A stretch of 64,000 bases of DNA from Ignavibacteria bacterium. Its GTDB lineage: Bacteria; Bacteroidota; Ignavibacteria; Ignavibacteriales; SURF-24. The notes beneath the pieces are model-generated. The model ran no database searches. It saw nothing but the letters and a program-made list of their open reading frames with translations, and had not been told where the DNA came from. The first letter of the stretch is position 1. Each line of letters opens with the position of its first letter. The position numbers and the translations under genes were made by a program. The stretch covers positions 1-64,000 of the forward strand of contig JAAXKQ010000003.1 of assembly GCA_025612245.1 (NCBI GenBank). Direction: 5' to 3'. Below, piece by piece: positions 17,298-26,356 of the stretch.

Positions 17298-18368
17298 TTA
17301 AACACCCGCCGGAATCAGGGCGTCAATGAGTGGAACGTTCCACTCATCCTTATTCGGGTCAAATACACCGAAGCCGGAACAGAATTCCCAGTAAGACCAG
17401 CTAAAGCCCCTCAGCTCGGCCTGCCTTGAAATGAAATTTGTCCAGTTTGCGCGCGACTCCATGTCGGCTTTGTTGTATGAGCCGAACTCGCCTATATAAA
17501 CAGGGCGGTTATTCCTTTTTGACCAGCTCAGGAGGAGTTCCATGTCTCTCATTACGGCCTGCTTTTCAGCTTCGGTTGCCCTCCATGTAGTGCCAAGCCA
17601 CAAGTCGCTTGCAAAAACCCATTCGGCTCCCTGGTGTGTAAACGTAAAAGGGTCGTAATAGTGAACCGTTGCAATCACATTTTTCTCCGACGCCGGAATG
17701 CTGAGGCTGTTCATGGAGGCTATTCCATCCCAGTCGGCCCCGCCAATAATCAGCGTTCTAAAGGGATTCTTCTCCCTGATTGCGCTAATTGCCTCTTTTA
17801 AGTAGCTGTTCCAGACTTCGGGCGTAAGGTTTCCGTTGGGTTCGTTCAGAACCTCAAAAAAGAGGTTTGAGGTATAGTTGGCATAATGCTCCGAGATCTG
17901 CCTCCAGAGCGCGAGAAATCTCTCCTTGTTTGCCGCGGGCGAATCCATCAGGTCATCGTAGTGGTGCATGTTTATAACTACAGCCAGGCCCCTTGAAAGC
18001 GCCTGGTCTATTACCTCGTCAATTCTCTTAAAGAAGGCCGTATCGATCTGGTAAGGACCGTCAAGTGCTGCATGGTTCGACCACCGGACAGGAATTCTAA
18101 CAGAGTTAAAGCCCTTTTCTTTGATCAGCCTGAAAAAATCTTCCTTTACCGTAACGCCCCATTCCCCTTCCTTGGGGGCTTCCAGGGCATTGCCGATATT
18201 TATTCCCCGGCCAAGCTTTTTATTCTGTTCAAAAGGATCCGGCGCTTCAGCGATGCCTGATTTCCTGGGGTCCATTATTCCGTCTGAACTGACAGAACAT
18301 CCGCTGCTTGTCATTAAAAGTAATATGGTTAAAATAATAAATAAGGCATTTTTGCTATGGATAATCAT
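17298..18368 (-). CDS. GH5 family glycoside hydrolase (cellulase-like lipoprotein)
   Basis: Residues 1-24 are a lipoprotein signal with lipobox TSSGC (Cys24). The rest is a GH5 (alpha/beta)8 barrel with VINMHHYDD, the acid/base glutamate in FEVLNEPNG (Glu176) and the nucleophile in VYIGEFGSYN (Glu294). This is a retaining beta-glycosidase, most likely acting on beta-1,4-glucans or mannans. At 356 residues it is a single-domain enzyme without a carbohydrate-binding module. It is probably held in the outer membrane for plant or microbial polysaccharide breakdown. It stands alone, convergent with the polyferredoxin gene. Confidence 0.92.
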   Translation of the reverse strand: MIIHSKNALFIILTILLLMTSSGCSVSSDGIMDPRKSGIAEAPDPFEQNKKLGRGINIGNALEAPKEGEWGVTVKEDFFRLIKEKGFNSVRIPVRWSNHAALDGPYQIDTAFFKRIDEVIDQALSRGLAVVINMHHYDDLMDSPAANKERFLALWRQISEHYANYTSNLFFEVLNEPNGNLTPEVWNSYLKEAISAIREKNPFRTLIIGGADWDGIASMNSLSIPASEKNVIATVHYYDPFTFTHQGAEWVFASDLWLGTTWRATEAEKQAVMRDMELLLSWSKRNNRPVYIGEFGSYNKADMESRANWTNFISRQAELRGFSWSYWEFCSGFGVFDPNKDEWNVPLIDALIPAGV

Positions 18369-18516
18369 TGTTGCTCTTCAGGTTTAGTTTTAACAGCTCT
18401 GCAATTTTAAGAATGGTGCAAATTTAACACTAAATGCAGGATTATCAAAACTTTAAGCCTGAAGAGCCGGAGGCAAAAATCAGTACTCTTTTTTATTCAT
18501 AAATTGCTTCCTTGAA

Positions 18517-18969
18517 TTACTGCTTTGTAAACTCCAGTGTGGCCTTAAATGGGTTGCCCTGGTCATCGGCCAGTGTCTGTTCGGTTGTAAATTTATTGCC
18601 CGACATTGCAATGTCAACCGTTGTCTTTTCACCGTTGGTATTCGTCAGATTCAAAACGCCGTTATTGTATGTGTACGTTCCGCTTTCAGTTGTCGTCCCG
18701 GTACTGTCGATGGTGGTAATGGTAGCCGTATTATCGTTCCTGAATTCCATTGTAATTGAAAGCCCCAGATCCTGCGGTTTATATGAAGATGTTGTGCCAT
18801 CGGTATTTTTAACGGAAACACTGCTGAGTACCCACTTGCCCACGATTGGATTTGCAGGAGTAACCGGGGCTGCTGCGGGGTTACTGTCGTCCTTTTTGCA
18901 CCCTGAATACAAAGCCATACTTAACACGAAAAAACTAAACACAATAAAAGCCCTGGATCTTAAAAACAT
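18517..18969 (-). CDS. Lipocalin-like lipoprotein
   Basis: The ATG at 18969 follows GGAGGAGATTGAGT and is preferred over an in-frame TTG six bases upstream, giving 150 residues. A hydrophobic signal with a cysteine in LYSGCKKDD marks a lipoprotein. The mature part begins with PIVGKWVLSSVSV and continues in short beta strands (TMEFRNDNTATIT, GTYTYNNGVLNLT), the pattern of lipocalin-like/DUF4923-type domains common in Bacteroidota. The ligand is unknown. Confidence 0.8.
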   Translation of the reverse strand: MFLRSRAFIVFSFFVLSMALYSGCKKDDSNPAAAPVTPANPIVGKWVLSSVSVKNTDGTTSSYKPQDLGLSITMEFRNDNTATITTIDSTGTTTESGTYTYNNGVLNLTNTNGEKTTVDIAMSGNKFTTEQTLADDQGNPFKATLEFTKQ

Positions 18970-19132
18970 ACTCAATCTCCTCCCTACCTGTTAGTTGTTC
19001 TTGGGTGTGTATTTATTTTTCAGGAAAGTGTCAGATAAATATACAATAGACAAAAAGGACAATTTATTCAATTATAAAATGCCTGCATTCGCCCGGGGCA
19101 AGGAGACTAAAAATGAGAGATAGGGTAAAAAG

Positions 19133-19804
19133 TTACCGGTAGTCTTTCTTCAGCAGGAGTTTAATGCGGTTCAAGCCTTCCATGACCTCTTCTTTGGGAA
19201 GGTTACCATGCATGAGGTCTTCCTCGGGCTTTTCCATCAGCCTTATATAAAACTTTTCCGCCTTTTGCAGGTAGCTCGGGTCGCCCGATTCTGTAAGTTC
19301 AAACATCACGTCTTCGGCATCGGCGTAGCGCCCGGAGATCTCATAAAATCTGAAGAGCTTTTCCAGGATTTCAGACGGAATCTGAAAGCCAGAGACCTTT
19401 TCAAGCACCGTTTCCATGTCCCTTATGAAGCGTTCTGTCATCAATTCATCTTTATTTATCATAGCCTCCAAGAACAGGCTCAAGGAGTCGAAATACATTA
19501 CCACAGCCTCTTCGTTAGACTCCCCGTGTATCAGCTCGTCAACAGAAGCCTCCTCTTTAAGGAGTTCAGCTATCATAAGGCACCTTTCATACTGTGTTGA
19601 ACCCGTTATCTTCAGGAAACTAATGATCTCCCTGTCCGTCATAGATCGTATTAGTCCTGCGTCGAGTCCCAGCATATTCGGGTAGGCCTGGCGGATGATT
19701 TCCCTGGCCTCATCCAGATTTCTGGCACCTTTGCTAAAAAGAATTTTTGAAAGCACCTGCGTCAGCTGCTCAATTAGGCGTAATATATAATCCCGTTCAA
19801 ACAA
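19133..19804 (-). CDS. DUF6483-like helical protein
   Basis: This 223-residue protein is soluble and almost entirely helical, with no signal peptide. Its start, MFERDYILRLIEQLTQVL, resembles the opening of DUF6483 proteins, a family of unknown function. The second half (FRFYEISGRYADAEDVMF, YLQKAEKFYIRLM) reads like TPR-type helix pairs. No operon partner is evident. The family call is from memory of the N-terminal pattern. Confidence 0.65.
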   Translation of the reverse strand: MFERDYILRLIEQLTQVLSKILFSKGARNLDEAREIIRQAYPNMLGLDAGLIRSMTDREIISFLKITGSTQYERCLMIAELLKEEASVDELIHGESNEEAVVMYFDSLSLFLEAMINKDELMTERFIRDMETVLEKVSGFQIPSEILEKLFRFYEISGRYADAEDVMFELTESGDPSYLQKAEKFYIRLMEKPEEDLMHGNLPKEEVMEGLNRIKLLLKKDYR

Positions 19805-19941
19805 TTATGGTTCCACTTAAAAATGTATATAAAAATTAACTACAAAGGATTAAATCCACAAGCACAGAATTTACTGCTACTTTAACCATCGGGCAACTTT
19901 TATTACCGTGGCTGCTCCAAAGTCTTAATATCCGTTTCCAA

Positions 19942-21174
19942 TTAGCTGCCCTTCCTCAGGGTTATCACCGTAATTTCCGGGGTTGAGTTGTACCGGAAAG
20001 GAACAATCGACATTCCAAGTCCGCGCGTAACAATCATGAGCATATTGCCCATGTGGAAGTCCCCCTTTACGTATTTGGTCTCCAGCTGCGTAAAGGTAAA
20101 GTTATGGAACGGAAAAAGGAACGTAATCTGCCCTCCGTGTGTGTGGCCGGCAAGGAGCAAGTCGTAGTTTTCTTCCTTTGCCCGGTCAATTAAATACTGG
20201 CTGGGCTGGTGAGTAAGTAGTATTTTTATATTGCTGTGGTTTAGTTCAGTAAGCTGGTCCAACAGATTCGTTCCAATTCTTCCGGCGTAAGTGCTTGTAA
20301 CGAATGTCACTCCTATTTTTGCATCGCCCACGCTGAAAACCTTATTTTCATTATTCAGCATATCGACCTTTCTTTCACTTAAGGCGGCCGAGACTTCCCT
20401 GACGCTCCTCGGGTTGTCATCTCTATAGGCCCAGTTGTCGTGATCGCCCACGCATGAGTACACTCCAAGGCGGGATCTGATCTTTCCCAGGTATTCGGCT
20501 GCAAGGCCGATATATTCAGGCGTACTTGTAATTACGTCGCCGCCTACCAGTACGAGGTCGGGCTTTGTTTCATTTACCCTGTCGATATAGCGGCCAAGCC
20601 TTTTCCTGTTCGTATAAGGATCGGCCTGGGTATCTGAGATAAGGGTAATTCTGAAGTTATTAAGGCTCTCCGGAAGCCCGGGTTTCTTTAACTCCACGTG
20701 GCGGACTTCAATAGTGTTAAAGTCGTATATAATTCTTAAGGGGACGTACACAAAAAAGACAGACGAAATTCCAAGCACTATCCATGAAATGACCAGTTTT
20801 GCCTTTTCCCTGCGCTTTTTTATGAAAGGAAAGATAATCAGTCTCAGGACGTCAAGCGGCAGAATTATAAATAAAGATTGGACAATGATAAGTGTCAGGA
20901 TGATAAACGGGAAGAAGATTAGGTAGTCAAAAAATCCTCCCTGCGGCTGCTGATAAGGCCTGCCGTGCGTAAGCTGAATTAAAAGAAGGTTCAGTACCAG
21001 GTACAAAGGGTATATATTCACGAGGATGAGAAATACCAGGCTTCCCGCTCTTATCTTATTTTTGAAGGAGGGTCCCAGGGCTGTTCTTAATGAAGAAGAG
21101 AGCCTTTTCCAGAAATAAAATTCAAGCGCTATAAAAAGCAGCACAGCTAAGACTATCCGAAAAATAAATCCCAT
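19942..21174 (-). CDS. Membrane-anchored metallophosphoesterase (YkuE-like), copy 1
   Basis: Four or so N-terminal membrane helices (residues 1-165) precede a calcineurin-like phosphoesterase domain. Metal motifs are ISDTQADPY, VGGDVI, VGDHDNWAY, LTHQPSQY and AGHTHGGQ. The first motif has Gln where many relatives have His (DxQ instead of DxH), and the third is GDHD rather than GNHD. Related enzymes act on lipids or nucleotides at the membrane. The gene is a tandem paralogue of 21373-22599: the last 90 residues are nearly identical in both, including the two motif deviations. The substrate is unknown. Confidence 0.87.
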   Translation of the reverse strand: MGFIFRIVLAVLLFIALEFYFWKRLSSSLRTALGPSFKNKIRAGSLVFLILVNIYPLYLVLNLLLIQLTHGRPYQQPQGGFFDYLIFFPFIILTLIIVQSLFIILPLDVLRLIIFPFIKKRREKAKLVISWIVLGISSVFFVYVPLRIIYDFNTIEVRHVELKKPGLPESLNNFRITLISDTQADPYTNRKRLGRYIDRVNETKPDLVLVGGDVITSTPEYIGLAAEYLGKIRSRLGVYSCVGDHDNWAYRDDNPRSVREVSAALSERKVDMLNNENKVFSVGDAKIGVTFVTSTYAGRIGTNLLDQLTELNHSNIKILLTHQPSQYLIDRAKEENYDLLLAGHTHGGQITFLFPFHNFTFTQLETKYVKGDFHMGNMLMIVTRGLGMSIVPFRYNSTPEITVITLRKGS

Positions 21175-21315
21175 AAGGCTAAGGCCGATTTTTTAAAGTT
21201 TCAAAAGGAGTAAATTAAACCGCCTGAAAAGCCGCCAGGATTAGGGAAAATCAGACACAAGCCGCTTCAGGCGCTTAATATTAACAAAAGTTACTCATTT
21301 TTGGTTTTATATAAA

Positions 21316-21362
21316 AGCCCCGTGTACAGGAGAAAAGAATTTCTCTCCTCAAGCCGCGGGGC
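21316..21362 (-). terminator. Terminator between the two metallophosphoesterase genes
   Basis: On the minus strand AGCCCCG and CGGGGCT enclose an inner AGGAGA/TCTCCT stem, followed by TTTATAT. It lies 10 bases after copy 2, so the two paralogues appear to be separate transcripts. Confidence 0.75.
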
Positions 21363-21372
21363 TGAAACTTTA

Positions 21373-22599
21373 TCAGGAGGCTTTCTTTAGCGTAATAACC
21401 GTAATCTCCGGGGTTGAGTTATACCTGAAAGGGATGCTGGACATTCCGAGCCCGCGTGTAACAACCATGAGCATATTGCCGATGTGGAAGTCCCCTTTTA
21501 CGTATTTAGTTTCAATTTGAGTAAATGTCAGGTCATGAAAGGGAAAAAGAAACGTAATCTGCCCTCCGTGTGTGTGGCCGGCAAGGAACAAGTCGTAGTT
21601 TTCCTCTTTTGCCCTGTCAACAAGATACTGGCTGGGCTGGTGAGTAAGAAGAATCTTTACATCGCCCTTGTTACTTTTTGTAAGATCCTTCAGAATATCG
21701 GGGGCAATCCTGTCCACATAGGTATTTGTAACAAACGTGACGCCAATGGCCGATTCTCCGGCCTTAAAGACCCTGTTCTGGTTATCCAGCATGTCAACTT
21801 TTTTCCCGTGGAGTGCAGTTGAAACCGCCCTTATGCTCCTTGAATTGTCGTCTTTGTATGCCCAGTGGTCGTGGTCGCCTATGCAGGAAAATACTCCCAT
21901 GCGCGATTTGATATCGCCGAGGTATTCCGCGGCAAGGTCTATATAATCCGGTGTTTCCGTAATTACGTCACCGCCGACAAGAACAAGATCGGGTTTGGCC
22001 TCGTTTACCCTGTCCATGTACTTCCCGAGTCTTTTCCTGTTGTTATAGGAATCTGCCTGTACGTCTGCGATAAATGCAATTTTGTAGTTATTCAGGCTCT
22101 CCGGGAGTCCGGATTTCCTGAGTTCTACCTGACGCACCTCAATACCCTTATAGTCGTAGATTATTCTAAGTGGCACATAAACGAAAAATGCCGCTGAGAT
22201 TCCGACTATGGTCCAGGCAGAAATAAGCCCTACTTTTTGCCTGTGTTTTTTTAGAAATGGAGATATTACGAGCCTCAAAAGATCAACCGGCAGTATAAAC
22301 AGTAACGACTGCGCAATATACAGTACGAGAATGACAAAGGGAAAGAATATGAGGTAGTCAAAAAATCCTCCCTGAGGCTGCAAGTAGGTACTTCCATGAG
22401 TAAGGCGTACAATAAGAAGAGAAAAAAGCATGTACACAGGATAGAGGTTAATGATGCCCAGAAACACCAGGCTGCCCGTTCTTATCTTAGCTGAGGAACC
22501 CAGGAGGGTTTTTAAGGAGGCTGTAAGACGTTTGTAGAAATAAAATTCAATTATTATCAGAAGTGAAACCGCTAAAAAAAGCTGCAAAATAAAACTCAT
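21373..22599 (-). CDS. Membrane-anchored metallophosphoesterase (YkuE-like), copy 2
   Basis: The frame is open to 22668, but MSFILQLFLAVSLLIIIEF at 22599 aligns with the start of the tandem copy, so that ATG is preferred (408 residues). The layout is the same: N-terminal helices, then IADVQADSY, VGGDVI, IGDHDHWAY, LTHQPSQY and AGHTHGGQ. Divergence is concentrated in the membrane part and in the region between the third and fourth motifs, while the C-terminal metal site is nearly invariant. Both enzymes therefore probably remain active, perhaps with different lipid or nucleotide substrates. Confidence 0.87.
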   Translation of the reverse strand: MSFILQLFLAVSLLIIIEFYFYKRLTASLKTLLGSSAKIRTGSLVFLGIINLYPVYMLFSLLIVRLTHGSTYLQPQGGFFDYLIFFPFVILVLYIAQSLLFILPVDLLRLVISPFLKKHRQKVGLISAWTIVGISAAFFVYVPLRIIYDYKGIEVRQVELRKSGLPESLNNYKIAFIADVQADSYNNRKRLGKYMDRVNEAKPDLVLVGGDVITETPDYIDLAAEYLGDIKSRMGVFSCIGDHDHWAYKDDNSRSIRAVSTALHGKKVDMLDNQNRVFKAGESAIGVTFVTNTYVDRIAPDILKDLTKSNKGDVKILLTHQPSQYLVDRAKEENYDLFLAGHTHGGQITFLFPFHDLTFTQIETKYVKGDFHIGNMLMVVTRGLGMSSIPFRYNSTPEITVITLKKAS

Positions 22600-22743
22600 A
22601 AAACTATATCTGGCTAATATTATCCAAAAGCGTTTATTTAAGCACCTGAAGAAGTATAATATATTCATCTAAAACTAAAAAACACGGAATCGCATGCTTC
22701 AGGCACTGAAATGAAACATTAATAATGCCAGCTAAGTTTTAAC

Positions 22744-23133
22744 TTAAAGCCCGGTACCGAAAAATTCCTCCAGTGGAGTATCCGACCAATCCCCGTGCAC
22801 GGGTTTATATGGTATACCTGAGATTCCCGGGTCCCCCGGCTCTTCTGTAAGATCCTGGTCGGTTGGAATGAATTCGGAATTATCCGGGTCCCCGCCGTAG
22901 ATTTCATTAGTTGTCGGGACGTATCCTCTTCCGGTAGAAATTATTGCCATGAGCCTTCCGTCTGTATCGTAGATGGCGCCGTTTTCAAATATTCCCAGTG
23001 TTTCACCCGCAACTGACACCACTTTATCCCTTTCAAGCGTAGCTATTTCCTTGCCGCTTTTGCTGATGAATTTATCTTCATCCAAATAGAACTGAGCCTC
23101 ACCCATCTGGTCATAAAACCATTCTTCAACCAT
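22744..23133 (-). CDS. Small beta-rich protein, 4-fold beta flower-like
   Basis: This is a 129-residue soluble protein. Residues 1-70 are short repeated strand pairs (FYDQMGEAQFYLDEDKFI, SGKEIATLERDKVV, GETLGIFENGAIYDTDGRLM), the pattern I associate with the 4-fold beta flower domain, whose function is unknown. The tail from about 75 is proline- and acid-rich and probably disordered. The gene stands alone, and the match is by pattern only. Confidence 0.6.
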   Translation of the reverse strand: MVEEWFYDQMGEAQFYLDEDKFISKSGKEIATLERDKVVSVAGETLGIFENGAIYDTDGRLMAIISTGRGYVPTTNEIYGGDPDNSEFIPTDQDLTEEPGDPGISGIPYKPVHGDWSDTPLEEFFGTGL

Positions 23134-23430
23134 TTTTTACCTCGTAGAAATTGTTTGCCGGGTTCAGGAAGGCAAAAGAGCACTTTTCATATTCTCCAGA
23201 AAAAAAAGGACTTATTCAAGGTAGAGTCTCCTCCCTTTTTAGCAGATGCCATATTTTTATGAACAAATTCATAAAGCGGGTTGCTGTTTACATTTGTTCT
23301 TATTTATTTATATTAAAAATACACCCATCAAATTCATTTTTAACAGGGGTTTAAGGTTCTTCATTCTGGGGCGGGTGTAATTCCTCTTCGGATCCTAAAC
23401 ATACACGCACAAACATAAAAAGAGGGCAAA

Positions 23431-24783
23431 ATGGGAAATGCGACAATTGAAAGACCCCAGGGCAAGCTGGGAGTAATGATTGTAGGTATTAACGGGGCAG
23501 TTGCTACTACGTTTCTGGCAGGTGTTATGTCCATCCGAAAGGGCTTTGCAAAGCCTTTCGGATCACTGACTCAGATGGGAACCATCAGGCTCGGACACAG
23601 AAAGGAAGAAAAGTTTCCGATGATCAAGGACTTTGTTCCGCTTGCAGGTCTCGACGACCTGGTCTTCGGGGGCTGGGACATACGCGACGAGAACTGCTAT
23701 GAATCGGCATTGAATGCAAAGGTACTGGAGGAAAGAGACCTCATTAAAATCAGGGGGGACCTTGAGGCAATCCGCTCCATGCCCGGCGTATTTGAAAGAA
23801 AATTCGTAAAGCGCCTTAACGGCACGTGGATTAAAAAAGGCACGAGCAAATTCGACCTGATGGAACAGCTAAGAGACGACATCCGGACGTTCAAGGAAGC
23901 TCACGGTGTTGAGAGAATGGTGGTCATATGGTGCGGAAGCACTGAAATATTCCTGCCTGCAAACGGAGTTCACAAGAAGCTCGAGCTTTTTGAAGAAGGA
24001 ATGAAAAACAATAGCCCGAACATCCCGCCAAGTATGCTTTATGCCTATGCTGCAATTTCAGAGGGGGTGCCATTTATTAACGGGGCCCCGAACCTGACGG
24101 TCGATACACCTGCCATAATGGAGCTGGCCGAGAAAAAGCACGTCCCTGTAGCAGGCAAGGATTTCAAAACCGGGCAGACGCTCATAAAAACCGTCATCGC
24201 CCCGATGCTAAAGGCCAGAATGCTCGGCTTAAACGGCTGGTTCTCTAGCAACATACTCGGCAACCGCGACGGCGAGGTACTGGACGACCCGGGAAGCTTT
24301 AAGACAAAAGAAGAAAGCAAGCTATCCGTGCTTGAAGGCATACTTCAGCCCGAGCTTTACCCCGAGCTTTACGGCAACTTCTACCACAAGGTAAGAATCA
24401 ACTACTATCCGCCCAGGGGAGACAACAAGGAGGGATGGGATAATATAGACATATTCGGCTGGATGGGATACCAGATGCAGCTTAAGATCGATTTCCTCTG
24501 CAGGGATTCCATCTTAGCAGCCCCCATTGTGCTCGACCTCATTCTTTTTGCCGACCTGGCGCAAAGAAGCCGGATGTACGGCGTTCAGGACTGGCTGTCG
24601 TTCTACTTCAAGAGCCCAATGCACACGCCTGAGACCGTTGCAGAGCACGACCTCTTCATTCAGATGATGAGGCTAAAGAATAAGCTCAGGCAGATTATGG
24701 GTGAAGAGCTCATAACGCACCTTGAAGACGAAATGCCTTCAGGAAGGATTACACACAGAAAATTAAGAAAGGCCGTTAAATAA
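23431..24783 (+). CDS. ino1: Inositol-3-phosphate synthase
   Basis: This enzyme converts glucose 6-phosphate to 1D-myo-inositol 3-phosphate using tightly bound NAD. The Rossmann motif GVMIVGINGAVATTFLAG (residues 14-31) opens the protein. The family blocks VIWCGSTEIF, INGAPNLTVDTPA, VAGKDFKTGQT and NGWFSSNILGNRDGEVL follow, with the last containing the active-site region. The 450 residues fit the bacterial/archaeal branch. The start has AGAGGG before ATG. A clean terminator follows, so it is transcribed separately from the sugar cluster that begins 425 bases downstream. The location suggests that it supplies inositol phosphate to that cluster; this is inference. Confidence 0.9.
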   Translation: MGNATIERPQGKLGVMIVGINGAVATTFLAGVMSIRKGFAKPFGSLTQMGTIRLGHRKEEKFPMIKDFVPLAGLDDLVFGGWDIRDENCYESALNAKVLEERDLIKIRGDLEAIRSMPGVFERKFVKRLNGTWIKKGTSKFDLMEQLRDDIRTFKEAHGVERMVVIWCGSTEIFLPANGVHKKLELFEEGMKNNSPNIPPSMLYAYAAISEGVPFINGAPNLTVDTPAIMELAEKKHVPVAGKDFKTGQTLIKTVIAPMLKARMLGLNGWFSSNILGNRDGEVLDDPGSFKTKEESKLSVLEGILQPELYPELYGNFYHKVRINYYPPRGDNKEGWDNIDIFGWMGYQMQLKIDFLCRDSILAAPIVLDLILFADLAQRSRMYGVQDWLSFYFKSPMHTPETVAEHDLFIQMMRLKNKLRQIMGEELITHLEDEMPSGRITHRKLRKAVK

Positions 24784-24804
24784 CCGAAGGCTTACCGTGA
24801 AAAT

Positions 24805-24840
24805 AAGGAGAAGCATGAGTCTTATAATGCTTCTCCTTTT
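24805..24840 (+). terminator. Terminator of the inositol-3-phosphate synthase gene
   Basis: AAGGAGAAGCAT (24805-24816) pairs perfectly with ATGCTTCTCCTT (24827-24838), loops over 10 bases and is followed by further T residues. It starts 22 bases after the stop codon. Confidence 0.9.
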
Positions 24841-25021
24841 ACTCCCTTCTGCTAACCCCGCAGACTAAGGATGCCTGCTACCCCTTGAAAATAATCCAAA
24901 TTCAAAGGATTGCATGTAGGTTCTGAAATAATAACCTTGACTAAGTAGCTCAGACTTCATACACTTATTAAAAGAAGTCAATTTGTAATTAAAAGATACA
25001 TTGATGAAATTTTAACTTTTT

Positions 25022-25101
25022 GCAAAGATAAATTGTCAATATACCGCTTTGCTTTTCTAACCCTTTTCTCCACTGGCGGCATTTTGACAATTTTTCTTTG
25101 C
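25022..25101. repeat. 26-bp imperfect inverted repeat in the leader of the glycan cluster
   Basis: The arm GCAAAGATAAATTGTCAA (25022-25039) matches the complement of 25084-25101 at 17 of 18 positions. The pairing continues inward (TATACCGC against GCGGCATT) for 23 of 26 overall, leaving a 28-base loop. It lies 107 bases upstream of the first cluster gene. It could be a transcript structure, an operator for a dimeric regulator or a remnant of a small mobile element. The rest of the gap 24841-25207 holds no gene. Confidence 0.7.
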
Positions 25102-25207
25102 TCAGACGGGTTCTTTCCTCTCCTGTGACAGTAGATGATATGGTGTATATGTGCAAAGTTTGGTTATTCCAGGGGCTGCAGAGTTTACTTTTAAGAAAAG
25201 GAACGAT

Positions 25208-26356
25208 ATGAGTAAGAACATACTGGTCACAGGCGGAGCAGGCTTCATCGGTTCACACCTTTGCGATGAGCTCCTTCGCAGCGGCTACAACGTGCGCGTT
25301 TTAGATAATCTTTCTCCTCAGGTCCACGGCTCAGACAGCAAAAGATTCCCAAATGGAAACAGGCCCTCTCCTCCCGATTACTTAAACAAAGATGCCGAAT
25401 TTATATATGGCGACGTCCGTAACAAGGAAGTCCTCGAAGGCGCGCTGAGGGGAATAGATGCCGTATTCCACCTGGCGGCCATCGTTGGAGTCGGGCAGAG
25501 CATGTATGAAATTGAAAGCTACATGAGCGTCAACAACCTCGGGACTGCAGTTCTTCTGGAGGCACTGATAAAAAAGCCCGTCGAAAAGATTGTCGTCGCC
25601 TCCAGCATGAGCATCTACGGCGAAGGGCTTTATAAGACTACGGAAGGAAAACTTAAAGTTGGGGCCATGCGCTCCTTGGAGCAGCTGAAAAAAGGAGTAT
25701 GGGAACTCTACGACTCCCGCCGGGGCAGCATACTAAGGCCCGTCCCTACGCCTGAGAGCAAAACCCCGTCGCTTTCTTCGGTCTACGCCCTTTCCAAATT
25801 CGACCAGGAACGGCTCTGTTTGATGATCGGGCGGGCATACAATATTCCCACCGTGGCGCTCAGGTTTTTTAACGTTTTCGGAACCAGGCAGTCCCTTTCC
25901 AACCCTTATACGGGCGTCCTTGCAATTTTTGCCTCCAGGTACCTTAATAATAATCCCCCCGTCATTTTTGAGGATGGCAACCAGATGCGTGACTTTGTGA
26001 GCGTCTACGACGTTGCCCGCGCCTGTCGGCTGGCTCTCGAAGTACAAAAGGCGCAGGGGCGCGTGTTCAATATTGGAAGCGGGCATGCGTACAAAATCCG
26101 CGAAGTTGCCGATAAAATGGCGCAGGTGCTTTCTAAAGAAAATCTTGAGCCGGTAATCCGCGGCAAGTACCGCGTTGGAGACATCAGGCATTGCTTTGCC
26201 GATATCTCGCTTGCAAGATCAGTGCTGGGCTACAAGCCCGCGGTTTCACTCGAAGAAGGGCTCGTTGAACTCTCCGGGTGGCTTTCAGGACAGATTGCAC
26301 AGGACCAGGTGGATTCAGCAAACTCCGAGCTTGAGAAAAGAGGACTTACAATATGA
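25208..26356 (+). CDS. NAD-dependent sugar nucleotide epimerase/dehydratase
   Basis: Extended short-chain dehydrogenase (382 residues). The ATG at 25208 follows AAAGGAACGAT and sits directly before the Rossmann strand ILVTGGAGFIGSH. The catalytic residues are in SSVYALSKFDQERL (YxxxK). The substrate domain has FFNVFGTRQSLSNPYTGV, typical of UDP-glucose/dTDP-rhamnose 4-epimerase relatives. It probably makes or interconverts the nucleotide sugar used by the glycosyltransferases downstream. First gene of the long plus-strand cluster, overlapping the next by 4 bases (ATGA). Confidence 0.9.
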   Translation: MSKNILVTGGAGFIGSHLCDELLRSGYNVRVLDNLSPQVHGSDSKRFPNGNRPSPPDYLNKDAEFIYGDVRNKEVLEGALRGIDAVFHLAAIVGVGQSMYEIESYMSVNNLGTAVLLEALIKKPVEKIVVASSMSIYGEGLYKTTEGKLKVGAMRSLEQLKKGVWELYDSRRGSILRPVPTPESKTPSLSSVYALSKFDQERLCLMIGRAYNIPTVALRFFNVFGTRQSLSNPYTGVLAIFASRYLNNNPPVIFEDGNQMRDFVSVYDVARACRLALEVQKAQGRVFNIGSGHAYKIREVADKMAQVLSKENLEPVIRGKYRVGDIRHCFADISLARSVLGYKPAVSLEEGLVELSGWLSGQIAQDQVDSANSELEKRGLTI

